Below the pieces are notes generated by a model. That model saw only the letters and a list, made by a program, of their open reading frames with translations. It ran no database searches and was not told where the DNA came from. Below, one piece after another: positions 12,302 to 26,235 of a stretch of 64,000 bases of DNA. Position numbers and translations under genes: made by a program. The stretch is taken from contig NW_027488368.1 in the NCBI RefSeq assembly GCF_051014445.1, positions 9,936,001 through 10,000,000 on the forward strand. Reading direction: 5' to 3'. Position 1 is the first letter of the stretch. The number at the start of each line of letters is the position of its first letter. The stretch comes from Colletes latitarsis. Taxonomy: Eukaryota > Arthropoda > Insecta > Hymenoptera > Colletidae.

Positions 12302-13676
12302 CCTGGGTTATTTCTGGTTTCGATCCCGTACTAATGTAGTTCCACACCGAAACTGTCAGTTAAACCTAGTTGCGATTAATATTTTAGAGGATAACGACGG
12401 TTCCGTCTGGGTTAGGTCTGGTATTTGCCCTCATCTGGCTCGTGCTTTGGCATTTTTCGCATACTTGATGGCCATATCCTGCGTTTTATATGGTTTCTAT
12501 CCCGCAGTAATGTGGTTCCACACCGAAGCAGTCAATTAAACCTGATTGCGATTAATATTTTAGAGGATATCGCCGGTTATGTCTCCGTTAGGTCTGGGAT
12601 TTGCCCTCATCTGGCTCATACTTTCGCATTTTTCGCATACTTGTTGGCCAGATCCTGGCCTTCTTCTGGCTTGGACCACGCAGTAATGTGGTATCACACT
12701 GAAACAGCCAATTAAACCTGGTTGCGAATAATATTTTAGAGGATAACGCCGGTTATGTCTCGGTTAGGTCTGGGATTTGCCCACATCTGGCTCGTACTTA
12801 CGCATTTCTCGCATACCTGTTGGCCAGACCCTGGCCTTTTTCTGGTTTGGATCACGTAGTAATGTGGTACCACACTGAAACAGTCAATGTAGCCTTGTTG
12901 CGATTAATATTTTGGAGGATAACGCCGGTAATGTCTGGGTTAGTTCTGGTATTTCCAACCATCTGGCTCATACTTTCGCGTTTTTCGCATACTTGTTGGC
13001 TAGATCTTGGGTGTTTTGTGCATTGGAACCCGTCGTAATTTGGTTCCACACCGAAACAGTCAATTAAACCTGGTTCGATTAATATTTTAGAGGATAACGC
13101 CGGTTATGTTCCGGTTAGGTCCGGGGTTTGCCCTCATCTGGCTCGTACTTTCGTATTTTTCGCATACTTGTTGGCCAGATCCTGGGCTTTTTCTGATTTG
13201 GATCACGTAGTAATGTGGTACCACACTGAAACAGTCAATAAAAGCTGGTTCCGAATAGTATTTTAGCGGATAACGCTGGTTATGTCTGGGATAGTTCCGG
13301 TATTTGCAATCATCTGGCTCATACTTCCACGTTTTTCGCATACTTGTTGGCCAGATCCTGGCCTTTTTCTGGTTTGGATCACGTAGTAATGTGGTACCAC
13401 TCTGAAACAGTCAATAAAAGCTGGTTCCGATTAGTATTTTAGCGGATAACGCTGGTTATGGCTGGGTTAGTTCCGGTATTTGCAATCATCTGGCTCATAC
13501 TTCCACGTTTTTCGCATACTTGTTGGCCAGATCCTGGGTTTTTTCTGGTTTGGATCCCGTACTAATGTGGGACCACACTCAAACAGTCAATTAAAACTGG
13601 TAGCGATTAATATTTTAGTGGATAACGCCGGTTCCGACTGGGTTAGGTCTGGTATTTGCCCTCATCTGGCTCGTGC
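12302..13676 (+). repeat. 10-monomer higher-order repeat, copy 2
   Basis: Second copy of the block at 10545-11917. Similarity breaks near 13677, where CTTTCGCATT replaces the CTTTGGCATT of copy 1. The intervening segment 11880-12310 instead matches about 13991-14421 at an offset of 2,111 bp (12 monomers less 1 bp), so two periods interlock here. Confidence 0.85.
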
Positions 13677-14198
13677 TTTCGCATTTTTCGCATACTTGTT
13701 GGCCAGATGCTGGGTTTTTTCTGGTTTGGATCCCGTAACAATGACGCTCCACACCGAAACAGTCAATTAAACCTGGTTGCGATTAATATTTTAGAGGATA
13801 ACGCTGGTTATGTCTCGGTTAGGTCTGCGATTTGCCCTCATCTGGCTCGTACTTTCGCGTTTTTCGCATACTTGTTGGCCAGATCCTGGGATATTTCTGG
13901 TTTGGATCCCGTACTAATGTGGTTCCACACCGAAACTGTCAGTTAAACCTAGTTGCGATTAATATTTTAGAGGATAACGCCGGTTCCGACTGGGTTAGGT
14001 CTGGTATTTGCCCTCATCTGGCTCGTGCTTTGGCATTTTTCGCATACTTGATGGCCATATCCTGCGTTTTATATGGTCTCTATCCCGCAGTAATGTGGTT
14101 CCACACCGAAGCAGTCAATTAAACCTGATTGCGATTAATATTTTAGAGGATATCGCCGGTTATGTCTCCGTTAGGTCTGGGATTTGCCCTCATCTGGC

Positions 14199-14900
14199 TC
14201 GCACTTTCGCATTTCTCGCATACTTGTTGGACAGACCCTGGCCTTTTTCTGGTTTGGATCACGTAGTAATGTGGTACCACACTGAAACAGTCAATAAAAG
14301 CTGGTTCCGATTAGTATTTTAGCGGATAACGCTGGTTATGTCTGGGTTAGTTCCGGTATTTGCAATCATCTGGCTCATACTTCCGCGTTTTTCGCATACT
14401 TGTTGGCCAGATCCTGGGTTTTTTCTGGTTTGGATCCCGTAGTAATGTGGTTCCACACCGAAACAGTCAATTACACCTGGTTGCGATTAATATTTTAGAG
14501 GATAACGCCGGTTATGTCTGGGTTAGGTCTGGTATTTGCCCTCATCAGGCTCGCACTTTCGCATTTCTCGCATACTTGTTGGACAGACCCTGGCCTTTTT
14601 CTGGTTTGGATCACGTAGTAATGTGGTACCACACTGAAACAGTCAATAAAAGCTGGTTCCGATTAGTATTTTAGCGGATAACGCTGGTTATGTCTGGGTT
14701 AGTTCCGGTATTTGCAATCATCTGGCTCATACTTCCGCGTTTTTCGCATACTTGTTGGCCAGATCCTGGGTTTTTTCTGGTTTGGATCCCGTAGTAATGT
14801 GGTTCCACACCGAAACAGTCAATTAAACCTGGTTGCGATTAATATTTTAGAGGATAACGCCGGTTATGTCTGGGTTAGGTCTGGTATTTGCCCTCATCAG
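14199..14900 (+). repeat. 352-bp A-B dimer duplicated in tandem
   Basis: 14199-14548 and 14551-14900 are near-identical copies of a two-monomer unit, 352 bp apart. Within each, a class A monomer with GGATCACG and GGTACC alternates with a class B monomer with GGATCCCG and GGTTCC. This is the clearest view of the dimeric organisation. Confidence 0.85.
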
Positions 14901-17900
14901 GCTCGTGCTTTGGCATTTTTCGCATACTTGTAGGCCAGATGCTGGCCTTTTTCGGGCTTGGACCACGTAGTAATGTGGTACCACACTGTCAATAAAAGCT
15001 GGTTCCGATTAGTATTTTAGAGGATAACGCTGGTTGTGTCTGGGTTAGTTCTGGTATTTGCAATCATCTGGCTCATACTTTCTCGTTTTTCGCATACTTG
15101 TTGGGCAGATCCTGGGTTTTTTCAGGTTTGGATCACGTAGTAATGCGGTACCACACCGAAACAGTCTATTAAAGCTGGTTGCGATTAATATTATAGAGGA
15201 TAACGCCGGTTATGTCTCGGTTAGGTCTGGGATTTGCAATCATCTGGCTCATACTTTCGCGTTTTTCGCATACTTGTTGGCCAGATCCTAGGTTTTTTCT
15301 GGTTTGGATCCCGTACTAATGTGATTCCACACCGAAACACTCAGTTAAACCTGGTTGCGATTAATATTTTAGAGGATAACGCCGGTTATGTCTGGGTTAG
15401 GTCTGGTTTTTGCCCTCATCTGGCTCGTACTTTCGCATTTTTCGCATACTTGTTGGCCAGATCCTGGCCTTTTTCTGGCTTGGACCAAGTAGTAATGCGG
15501 TACCGCACCGAAACAGTCAATGAAACCTGGTAGCGATTAATATTTTAGAGGATAACGCTGGTTATGTCTGGGTTAGGTCTGGTATTTGCCCACGTTTGTC
15601 TCGTACTTTCGCATTTTTCGCATACTTGTTGGCCAGATCCTGGCCTTTTTCCGGTCTGTATCACGTAGTAATGCGGTACCACACCGAAACAGTTAATTAA
15701 ACCTGGTTGCGATTAATATTTTAGAGGATAACGCCGGTTATGTCTCGGCTAGGTCTGCGATTTGCCCACATCTGGCTCGTACTTTCGCATTTCTCGCATA
15801 CTTGTTGGCCAGACCCTGGCCTTTTTCTGGCTTGGACCAAATAGTAATGTGGGACCACACTCAAACAGTCAATTAAACCTGGTTGCGATTAATATTTTAG
15901 AGGATAACGCCGGTAATGTCTGGGTTAGGTCTGGTATTTGCCCTCATCTGGCTCGTGCTTTGGTATTTTTCACATACTTGTTGGCCAGATGCTGGCCTTT
16001 TTCTGGTTTGGATCACGTAGTAATGTGGTACCACACTGAAACAGTCAATAAAAGCTGGTTCCGATTAGTATTTTAGAGGATAACGCTGGTTATGTCTGGG
16101 TTAGTTCCGGTATTTGCAATCACCTGGCTCATACTTTCGCGTTTTTCGCATACTTGTTGGCCAGATCCTGGGTTTTTTCTGGTTTGGATCCCGTACTAAT
16201 GTGGCTTCGCACCGAAACAGACAATTAAACCTGGTTGTGATAAATATTTTAGAGAATAACGCCGGTTATGTCTCGGCTAGGTCTGCGATTTGCCCACATC
16301 TGGCTCGTACTTTCGCATTTCTCGCATACTTGTTGGCCAGACCCTGGCCTTTTTCTGGCTTGGACCAAGTAGTAATGTGGTTCCACACCGAAACAGTCAA
16401 TTAAACCTGGTTTCGATTAATATTATACAGGATAACGCCGGTTATGTCTCGGTTAGGTCTGGGATTTGCCCTCATCTGTCTCGTACTTTCGCATTTTTCG
16501 CTTACTTGTTGGCCAGATCCAGGCCTTTTTCTGGCTTGGACCAAGTAGTAATGCGGTACTACACCAAAACAGTCAATAAAAGCTGGTTCCGATTAGCATT
16601 TGTGAGGATAACGCCGGTTATGTCTGTGTTAGGTCTGGTATTTGCCCTCATCTGGCTCGTACTTTCGCATTTTTCGCATACTTGTTGGTCAGATCCTGGC
16701 CTTTTTCTGGTTTGGATCACATAGTAATGCGGTACCACACCGAAACAGTCTATTAAAGCTGGTTGCGATTAATATTATAGAGGATAACGCCGGTTATGTC
16801 TGGGTTAGGTCTGGTATTAGCCGTCATCTGGCTCATACTTTCTCGTTTTTCGCATACTTGTTGGGCAGATCCTTGGTTTTTTCTGGTTTGGATCACGTAG
16901 TAATGCAGTACCACACCGAAACAGTCTATTAAAGCTGGTTGCGATTAATATTATAGAGGATAACGCCGGTTATGTCTCGGTTAGGTCTGGGATTTGCCTT
17001 CATCTGGCTCGTACCTTCGCATTTTTCGCATACTTGTTGGCAAGATCCTGGGCTTTTACTGGTTTGGATCACGTACTATTGCGGTACCACACCGAAGCAG
17101 TCAATTAAACCTGGTTGCGATCAATGTTTTCGAGGATAACGCCGATTATGTCTGGGTTGGGTCTGGTATTTGCAATCATCTGGCTCATACTTTCGCATTT
17201 TTCGCATACTTGTTGGCCACATCCTGGGCTTCTTCTGGTTTGGATCACGTAGTAATGCGGTACCACACCGAAACAGTCAATTAAACCTGGTTGCGATTAA
17301 TATTTTAAAGGATAACGCCGGTTATGTCTTGGTTAGGTCTGGCATTTGCCCTCATCTGTCTCGTACGTTCACGTTTTTCGCATACATGTTGGCCAGATCC
17401 TGGGTTTTTTCTGCTTTGGATCACGCAGTTATGCGGTACCACACCGAAACAGTCAATTAAACCTGGTTGCGATTAATATTATAGAGGATAACGCCGGTTA
17501 TGTCTCGGTTAGGTCTGGGATTTGCCCTCATCTGGCTCGTACTTTCGCATGTTTCGCATACTTGTTGGCCAGATCCTGGGTTTTTTTCTGGTTTGGATCC
17601 CGTAGTAATGTGGTTCCTCAACGAAACAGTCAATTAGACCTGGATGCGATTAATATTTTAGAGGATAACGCCGGTTATGTCTGTATTCGTTCTGGTATTT
17701 GCCCTCATCTGGCTCGTACTTTCGCATTTTTCGCATACTTGGTGGCCAGATCCTGGCCTCTTTCTGGTTTGGATCACGTAGTGATGCGGTACCACACGGA
17801 AACAGTCAACAAAAGCTGGTTCCGATTAGCATTTTAGATGATAACGCTGGTTTTGTCTGGGTTAGATCTGGTATTTGCAATCATCTGGCTCATACTTTCG

Positions 17901-18600
17901 CGCCTTTCGCATACATGTTGGCCAGATCCTGGGTTTTTTCGGGTTTGGATCACGCAGTAATGCGGTACCACACCGAAACAGTCAATTAAACCTGGTTGCG
18001 ATTAATATTACTGAGGATAACGCCGGTTATGTCTCCGGTAGGTCTGGGATTTGCCCTCATCTGGCTCGTACTTTCGCATTTTGCGTACACTGGTTCGCAA
18101 AATCCTGGGCTCTTTCTGGTTTGGATCACGCAGTGATGCGGTACCACACCGACACAGCCAATTAAACCTTGTTGCGATTAATATTTTAGAGGATAACGCC
18201 GGGTATGTCTTGGTTAGGTCTGGGATTTGCCCTCATCTGGCTCGTACTTTCGCATTTTTCGCATACTTGTTGACCAGATCCAGGGGATTTTCTGGTTTGG
18301 ATCACGTAGTAATGCGGTACCACTCCGAAACAGTCAATTAAACCTGCTTGCGATTCATATTTTAGAGGAAAACGCCGGTTATGTCTTGGTTAGCACTGGG
18401 ATTTGCCCTCATCTGGCTCGTACTTTCTCATTTCTCGCATACTTGTTGGCCAGATCCATGGGTTTTTCTGGTTTGGATCACGTAGTAATGTAGTACCACA
18501 CTGAAACAGTCAATGGAAGCTGGTTCCGATTGGTATTTTAGAGGATAACGCTGGTTATATCTGGGATAGTTATGGTATTTGCAATCATCTGGCTCGTACA
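14901..18600 (+). repeat. Irregular satellite segment
   Basis: Continuous monomers with short-range similarity but no long period that I could establish. A one-base T expansion near 17581-17587 shifts the phase and opens the longest frame in the window (17346-17837). That frame still reads only repeat sequence. No non-satellite DNA is seen. Confidence 0.75.
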
Positions 18601-21389
18601 CTCGCATTTTTCGCATACTTGTTGGCAAAATCCTGGGCTCTTTCTGGTTTGGATCACGTAGTAATGTGGTACCACACTGAAACAGTCAATAGAAGCTGGT
18701 TCCGAATAGTGTTTTTGAGGATAACGCCGGTTATGTCTCGGTTAGTTCTGGGATTTGCCCTCATCTGCCGCGTACTTTCGCATTACTCGCATACTTGTTG
18801 GCCAGATCCTGGGCTTTCTCTGGTTTGGATCCCTCAGTAATGTGGTTCCACACCGAAGCAGTCAATTAAACCTGCTTGCGATTAATATTTTAGAGGATAA
18901 CGCCGGCTATGTCTCGGTTAGGTCTGGGATCTGCCCTCATCTGGATCGTACTTTCGCATTTTTCGCACACTTGTTGGCCACATCCTGGGCTTTCTCTGGT
19001 TTGCATCACGTAGTAATGTGGTACCACACTGAAACAGTCAATTAAACCTGGTTCCGATTAGTATTTTAGAGGATAACGCCGGTTATGTCTGGGTTACGTC
19101 TGGTATTTGCCCTCATCTGGCTCGTCCGTTCGCATTTTTCGCTTACTCGTTGGACAGATCCTGGCCTGTTTCTGGTTTGGATCACGTAGTAATGCGGTAC
19201 CACACCGAAACAGTCAATTAAACCTGGTTGCGATTATTACTTTAGAGGATAACGCCGATTATGTCTAGGTTAGGTCTGGGATTTGCCCTTATCTGGCTCG
19301 TACTTCCGCATTTCTCGCATACTTGTTGGCCAGATCCTGGCCTTTATCTGGCTTGGACCACGTAGTAATGTGCTACCACACTGAAACAGTCAATTAAACC
19401 TGGTTGCGATTAATATTTTAGAGGATAACGCCGGTTATGTCTCGGTTAGGTCTGGGATTTGCCCTCATCTGGCTCGTACTTTCGCATTATTCGCATACTT
19501 GTTGGCCAGATCCTGGGCTTTTTCTCGTTTGGATCACGTAGTAATGTGGTACCACACTGAAACAGTCAATACAAGCTGGTTCCGAATAGTGTTTTTGAGG
19601 ATACGCCGGTTATGTCTCGGTTAGTTCTGGGATTTGCCCTCATCTGGCGCGTACTTTCGCATTACTCGCATACTTGTTGGCCAGATCCTGGGCTTTCTCT
19701 GGTTTGGATCCCTCAGTAATGTGGTTCCACACCGAAGCAGTCAATTAAACCAGGTTGCGCTTAATATTTTAGAGGATAACGCCGGTTATGTCTGGGTTAG
19801 GTCTGGTACTTGCCCTCATCTGGCTCGTACTTTCGCATTTTTCGCTTACTTGTTGGCCAGATCTCGGGTTTTTTATGGTTTGAATCACGTCGTAATGTGG
19901 TTCCACACCGAAACAGTCAATTAAACCTGGTTGCGATTAATATTTTAGAGGATAACGCTGGTTATGTTTGGGTTAGTTCTGGTATTTGCAAACATCAGGC
20001 TCGTACTTTCGCATTTTTCGCATACTTGTTGGCCAGATCCTGGCCTTCTTCTGGCTTGGACCACGTAGTAATGTGGTACCACACTGTCAATAAAAGCTGG
20101 TTCCGATTAGTATTTTAGAGGATAACGCTGGTTATGTCTGGGTTAGTTCTCGTATTTGCAATCATCTGGATCATACTTTCGCATTTTTCCCATACTTTTT
20201 GGCCAGATTCTGGACTTTTTCTGGCTTTGACCACGTAGTAATGTGGTACCTCACTGAAACAGTCAATTAAACCTGGTTCCGATTAATATTTTAGAGGATA
20301 ACGCAGGTTATATCTCGGTTAGGTCGGGTATTTGCCCTCATCTGGCTCGTACTTTCGAATTTCTCGCATACTTGTTGGCCAGATCCTGGCCCTTTTCTGG
20401 TTTGGATCACGTTGTAACGCGGCACCACACAGAAACAGTCAATTAATCCTTGTTGCGATTAATATTTTAGAGGATAGCGCAGGTTATGTCTCGGTTAGGT
20501 CTAGGATTTGTCCTCATCTGGCTCGTACTTTCGCGTTTTTCCCATACTTGTTGGCCAGATCCTGGCCTTTTTCTGGCTTGGACCACGTAGTAATGTGGTA
20601 CCACATCGAAACTGTCAACTAAGCCTGGTTGCGATCAATATTTTGGAGGATAACGCCGGTTATGTCTCGGTTAGGTCTGGGATTTGCCCTCATCTGGCTC
20701 GTACTTTCGCATTTTTCCCATACTTGTTGGCCAGATCCTGGCCTTTTTCTGGCTTTGACCACGTAGTAATGTGGTACCTCACTGAAACAGTCAATTAAAC
20801 CTGGTTCCGATTAATATTTTAGAGGATAACGACGGTTATGTCTCGGTTAGGTCTGGGATTTGCCCTCATCTGGCTCGTACTTTCGCATTTTTCCCATACT
20901 TGTTGGCCAGATCCTGGGCTTTTTCCAGTTTGGATCACGTAGTAATGTGGTACCACACTGAAACAGTCAATAGAAGCTGGTTCCGAATAGTGTTTTTGAG
21001 GATAACGCCGGTTATGTCTCGGTTAGTTCTGGTATTCGCAATCATCTAGCTCATACTTTCGCGTTTTTCCCATACTTGTTGGCCAGATCTCGGGTTTTTT
21101 GTGGTTTGGATCCCGTCGTAATGTGATTCCACACCGAAACAGTCAATTAAACCTGGTTGCGATTAATATTTTGGAGGATAACGCTGGTTATGTTTGGGTT
21201 AGTTCTGGTATTTGCAATCATCATGCTCGTACTTTCGCATTTTTCGCATACTTGTTGGCTGATCCTGGCCTTTTTCTGGCTTGGACCACGTAGTAATGTG
21301 GTACCACACTGAAACAGTCAATTAAACCTGGTTTCGATTGATATTTTAGAGGATAACGCCGGTTATGGCGGGGTTAGGTCTGGTATTTG

Positions 21390-22100
21390 CCCTCATCTGG
21401 CTCGTACTTTCGCATTATTCGCATACTTGTTGGCCAGATCCTGGGCTTTTTCTCGTTTGGATCACGTAGTAATGTGGTACCACACTGAAACAGTCAATAG
21501 AAGCTGGTTCCGAGTAGTGTTTTTGAGGATAACGCCGGTTATGTCTCGGTTAGTTCTGGGATTTGCCCTCATCTGGCGCGTACTTTCGCATTACCCGCAT
21601 ACTTGTTGGCCAGATCCTGGGCTTTTTCTGGTTTGGATCCCTCAGTAATGTGGTTCCACACCGAAGCAGTCAATTAAACCAGGTTGCGCTTAATATTTTA
21701 GAGGATAACGCCGGTTATGTCTGGGTTAGGTCTGGTATTTGCCCTCATCTGGCTCGTACTTTCGCATTTTTCGCTTACTTGTTGGCCAGATCTCGGGTTT
21801 TTTGTGGTTTGGGTCCCGTCGTAATGTGATTCCACACCGAAACAGTCAATTAAACCTGGTTGCGATTAATATTTTGGAGGATAACGCTGGTTATGTTTGG
21901 GTTAGTTCTGGTATTTGCAATCATCATGCTCGTACTTTCGCATTTTTCGCATACTTGTTGGCCAGATCCTGGCCTTTTTCTGGCTTGGACCACGTAGTAA
22001 TGTGGTACCACACTGAAACAGTCAATTAAACCTGGTTCCGATTAATATCTTAGAGGTTAACGCCGGTTATGTCTGTGTTAGGTCTGGTATTTGCCCTCAT
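21390..22100 (+). repeat. 8-monomer higher-order repeat, copy 1
   Basis: Matches 22798-23508 at an offset of exactly 1,408 bp (8 x 176). Shared rare variants include CGCATTATTCGC, GGCGCGTACTTTCGC and GGTTGCGCTTAAT. An earlier relative of part of this block lies at about 18755 and 19634. Confidence 0.85.
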
Positions 22101-22797
22101 CTGGCTCGTACTTTCGCATTTTTCGCATACTTGTCGGCCAGAGCTCGGGTTTTTTGTGGTTTCGATCCCGTCGTAATGTGATTCCACACCGAAACAGTCA
22201 ATTAAACCTGGTTGCGATTAATATTTTGGAGGATAACGCTGGTTATGTTTGGGTTAGTTCTGGTATTTGCAATCATCATGCTCGTACTTTCGCATTTTTC
22301 GCATACTTGTTGGCTGATCCTGGCCTTTTTCTGGCTTGGACCACGTAGTAATGTGGTACCACACTGAAACAGTCAATTAAACCTGGTTTCGATTGATATT
22401 TTAGAGGATAACGCCGGTTATGTCGGGGTTAGGTCTGGTATTTGCCCTCATCTGGCTCGAACTTTCGCATTTTTCGCTTACTTGTTGGCCAGATCCTGGC
22501 ATTTTTTCTGGTTTGGATCACGTAGTAATGCGGTACCACATCGAAACTGTCAACTAAACCTGGTTGCGATCAATATTTTGGAGGATAACGCCGGTTATGT
22601 CTCGGTTAGTTCTGGGATTTGCCCTCATCTGGCGCGTACTTTCGCATTTCTCGCATACCTGTTGGCCAGATCCTGGCCTTTTTCTGGCTTGGACCACGTA
22701 GTAATGTGGTACCACACCGAAACAGTCAATTAAACCTGGTTCCGATTAATATTTTAGAGGATAACGCCGGTTATATCTCGGTTAGGTCTGGGATTTG

Positions 22798-23508
22798 CCC
22801 TCATCTGGCTCGTACTTTCGCATTATTCGCATACTTGTTGGCCAGATCCTGGGCTTTTTCTCGTTTGGATCACGTAGTAATGTGGTACCACACTGAAACA
22901 GTCAATAGAAGCTGGTTCCGAATAGTGTTTTTGAGGAAAACGCCGGTTATGTCTCGGTTAGTTCTGGGATTTGCCCTCATCTGGCGCGTACTTTCGCATT
23001 ACTCGCATACTTGTTGGCCAGATCCTGGGCTTTTTCTGGTTTGCATCCCTCAGTAATGTGGTTCTACACCGAAGCAGTCAATTAAACCAGGTTGCGCTTA
23101 ATATTTTAGAGGATAACGCCGGTTATGTCTGGGTTAGGTCTGGTATTTGCCCTCATCTGGCTCGTACTTTCGCATTTTTCGCTTACTTGTTGGCCAGATC
23201 TCGGGTTTTTTGTGGTTTGGATCCCGTCGTAATGTGATTCCACACCGAAACAGTCAATTAAACCTGGTTGCGATTAATATTTTGGAGGATAACGCTGGTT
23301 ATGTTTGGGTTAGTTCTGGTATTTGCAATCATCATGCTCGTACTTTCGCATTTTTCGCATACTTGTTGGCCAGATCCTGGCCTTTTTCTGGCTTGGACCA
23401 CGTAGTAATGTGGTACCACACTGAAACAGTCAATTAAACCTGGTTCCGATTAATATCTTAGAGGTTAACGCCGGTTATGTCTGTGTTAGGTCTGGTATTT
23501 GCCCACAA
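22798..23508 (+). repeat. 8-monomer higher-order repeat, copy 2
   Basis: Second copy of 21390-22100. It diverges at its right end, where GCCCACAACTGGCGGG appears. A six-monomer similarity (about 1,055 bp) also links the region around 21256 to 22311 through a shared 1-bp deletion, TTGGCTGATCC. Confidence 0.85.
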
Positions 23509-23710
23509 CTGGCGGGTACATTCGCATTTTTCGCATACTTGTTGGCCAGATCCTTGGCTTTTTCTGACTTGGATCACGTAGTAATGTGGTACCACGCTGT
23601 CAATAAAAGCTGGTTCCGATTAGTATTTTAGAGGATAATGCTGGTTATGTCTGGGTTAGTTCTGGTATTTGCAATCATCTGGCTCATGCTTTCGCGTTTT
23701 TCGCATACTT

Positions 23711-24170
23711 GTTGGGTAGATCCTGGGTTTTTTCTGGTTTGGATCACGTAGTAATGTGGTACCACACTGAAACGGTCAATAAAAGCTGGTTCCGGTAATA
23801 GTTTGGAGGATAACGCTGGTTATGTCTCGGTTAGGACTGGTATTTGCACTCATCTGGCTCGTACATTCGCACTTTTCGCATACTTGTTGGCCAGATCCTG
23901 GGCCTTTTCTGGCTTGGATCACGTAGTAATGTGGTACCACACTGTCAATAAAAGCTGGTTCCGATAATAGTTTGGAGGATAACGCTGGTTATGTCTCGGT
24001 TAGGACTGGTATTTGCAATCATCTGGCACGAACTTTCGCATTTTTCGCATACTTGTTGGGTAGATCCTGGGTTTTTTCTGGTTTGGATCACGTAGTAATG
24101 TGGTACCACACTGAAACGGTCAATAAAAGCTGGTTCCGGTAATAGTTTGGAGGATAACGCAGTTTATGTC
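23711..24170 (+). repeat. Short dimer duplication (about 344 bp)
   Basis: The run GTTGGGTAGATCC then GAAACGGTC and CCGGTAATAGTTTGGAGG occurs at 23711 and again at 24055, 344 bp apart. The period is below 352 because one monomer lacks the GAAACA hexamer. Confidence 0.75.
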
Positions 24171-24663
24171 TCGGTTAGGTCTGGGATTTGCCCTCATCTG
24201 GCTCGTACTTTCGCATTTTACGCTTACTTTTTGGCCAGATCTCGGGTTTTTTGTGGTTTGAATCACGTCGTAATGTGGTTCCACACCGAAACAGTCAATT
24301 AAACCTGGTTGCCATTAATATTTTAGAGGATAACGTTGGTTATGTTTGGGTTAGTTCTGGTATTTGCAATCATCAGGCACATACTTTCGCATTTTTCGCA
24401 TACTTGTTGGCCAGATCCTGGGATATTTCTGGTTTGGATCACGTAGTAATGCGGTACCACACCGAAACAGTCAACTAAACCTGTTTGGGATTAATATTTT
24501 AGAGGATAACGCCGATTACGTCTTGGTTATGTCTGGTATTTGCCCTCATCTAGCTCGTACTTTCGCATTATTCGCATACTTGTTGTCCAGATCCTGGGCT
24601 TTTTCTAGTTTGGATCACGTAGTAAAGTGGTACCACTCTGAAACAGTCAATAGAAGCTGGTTC

Positions 24664-26235
24664 CGAATAGTGTTTTAGAGGATAACGCCGGTTATGTCTC
24701 GGTTAGGTCTGGGATTTGCCCTCATCTGGCTCGTACATTCGCATTTTTCGCCTACTTGTTGGCCAGATCTCGGGTTTTTTGTAGTTTGGAACACGTCGTA
24801 AAGTGGTTCCACACCGAAACAGTCAATTAAACCTGGTTCCGATTAATATTTTAGATGATAACGCCGGTTATGTCTGGGTTAGGTCTGGTATTTGCCCTCA
24901 TCTGGCTCGTATTTTTGCATTTTTCGCATACTTTTTGGGCAGATCCTGGGTTTTTTCTGGTTTGGATCACGTAGTAATGTGGTACAACACTGAAACAGTC
25001 CATAAAAGCTGCTTCCGATAAATAGTTTGGAGGATAACGCTGGTTATGTTTGGGTTAGTTCTGGTATTTGCAAACATCAGGCTCGTACTTTCGCATTTTT
25101 CGCATACTTGTTAGCCAGATCCTGGGATATTTCTGGTTTGGATCACGTAGTAATGCGGTACCACACCGAAACAGTCAACTAAACCTGGTTGGGATTAATA
25201 TTTTTGAGGACAACGCCGGTTACGTCTTTGTTAGGTCTGGGAATTGCCCTCATCTGGATCGTACTTTCGCATTTTTCGCATACGTGTTGGCCAGATCCTG
25301 GCCTTTTTCTGGCTTGGACCACGTAGTAATGTGGTACCACACTGTCAATAAAAGCTGGTTCCGATTAGTATTTTAGAGGACAACGCTGGTTATGTCTGGG
25401 TTAGTTCTGGTATTTGCAATCATCTGGCTCATACTTTCGCATTTTTCCCATACTTGTTGGCCAGATTCTGGCCTTTTTCTGGCTTTGACATGGCAGTAAT
25501 GTGGTACCACACTGAAACAGTCAATTAAATCTGGTTCCGATTATTATTTTAGAGGATAACACAGGTTATGACTCGGTTAGGTCTGGTATTTGCCCACATC
25601 TGTCTCGTACTTTCGCATTTTTCGCATACTTGTTGGCCAGATCCTGGGCTTTTTCTGACTTGGATCACGTAGTAATGTGGTAACACACTGTCAATAAAAC
25701 ATGGTTCCGAATAGTATTTTAGAGGATAACGCTGGTTATGGCTGGGTTAGTTCTGGTATTTGCAATCATCTGGCTCATACTTACGCGTTTTTCGCATACT
25801 TGCTGGCCAGATCCTGGGCTTTTTCAGGCTTTGACATGGCAGTGATGTGGTACCACACTGAAACAGTCAATTAAACCTGGTTCCGATTAATATTTTAGAG
25901 GATAGCGCAGGTTATGTCTCGGTTAGGTCTGGTATTTGCCCTCATCTGGCTCGAACTTTCGCATTTTTCGCATACTTGTTGGCCAGATCCTGGCCTTTTT
26001 CTGGCTTTGACCACGTAGTAATGTGGTACCACACTGAAACAGTCAATTAAAGCTGGTTCCGATTAATATTTTAGATTATATCGCCGGTTATGTCTGGGTT
26101 AGGTCTGGTATTTGTCCTCATCTGGCTCGTACTTTCGCATTTTTCGCATACGTGTCGGCCAGTTCCTGGCGTTTTTCTGGTTTGGATCATGTATTAATGC
26201 GGTACCACTCTGAAACAGTCAATAGATGCTGGTTC
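24664..26235 (+). repeat. Nested higher-order unit U1 (1,572 bp)
   Basis: Matches the following block at an offset of 1,572 bp up to about 25670, then at 1,742 bp. The 170-bp change equals one hexamer-deleted monomer that is present only in the next unit (about 27250-27420). Shared markers include CTCGGGTTTTTTGTAGTTTG, TTGTTAGCCAG and AACACAGGTTATG. Confidence 0.85.

Noticed and set aside
17346..17837. Longest open frame (163 codons) and the many 96- and 104-codon frames that look like one protein family
   Set aside because: They start mostly at non-ATG codons, end at the same repeat position (TCAATTAA or TATTTTAG), and read each monomer in successive frames because 176 leaves remainder 2 on division by 3. 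Stops recur with the repeat and no codon-level conservation is visible. The 163-codon case is due to a single extra T near 17581.
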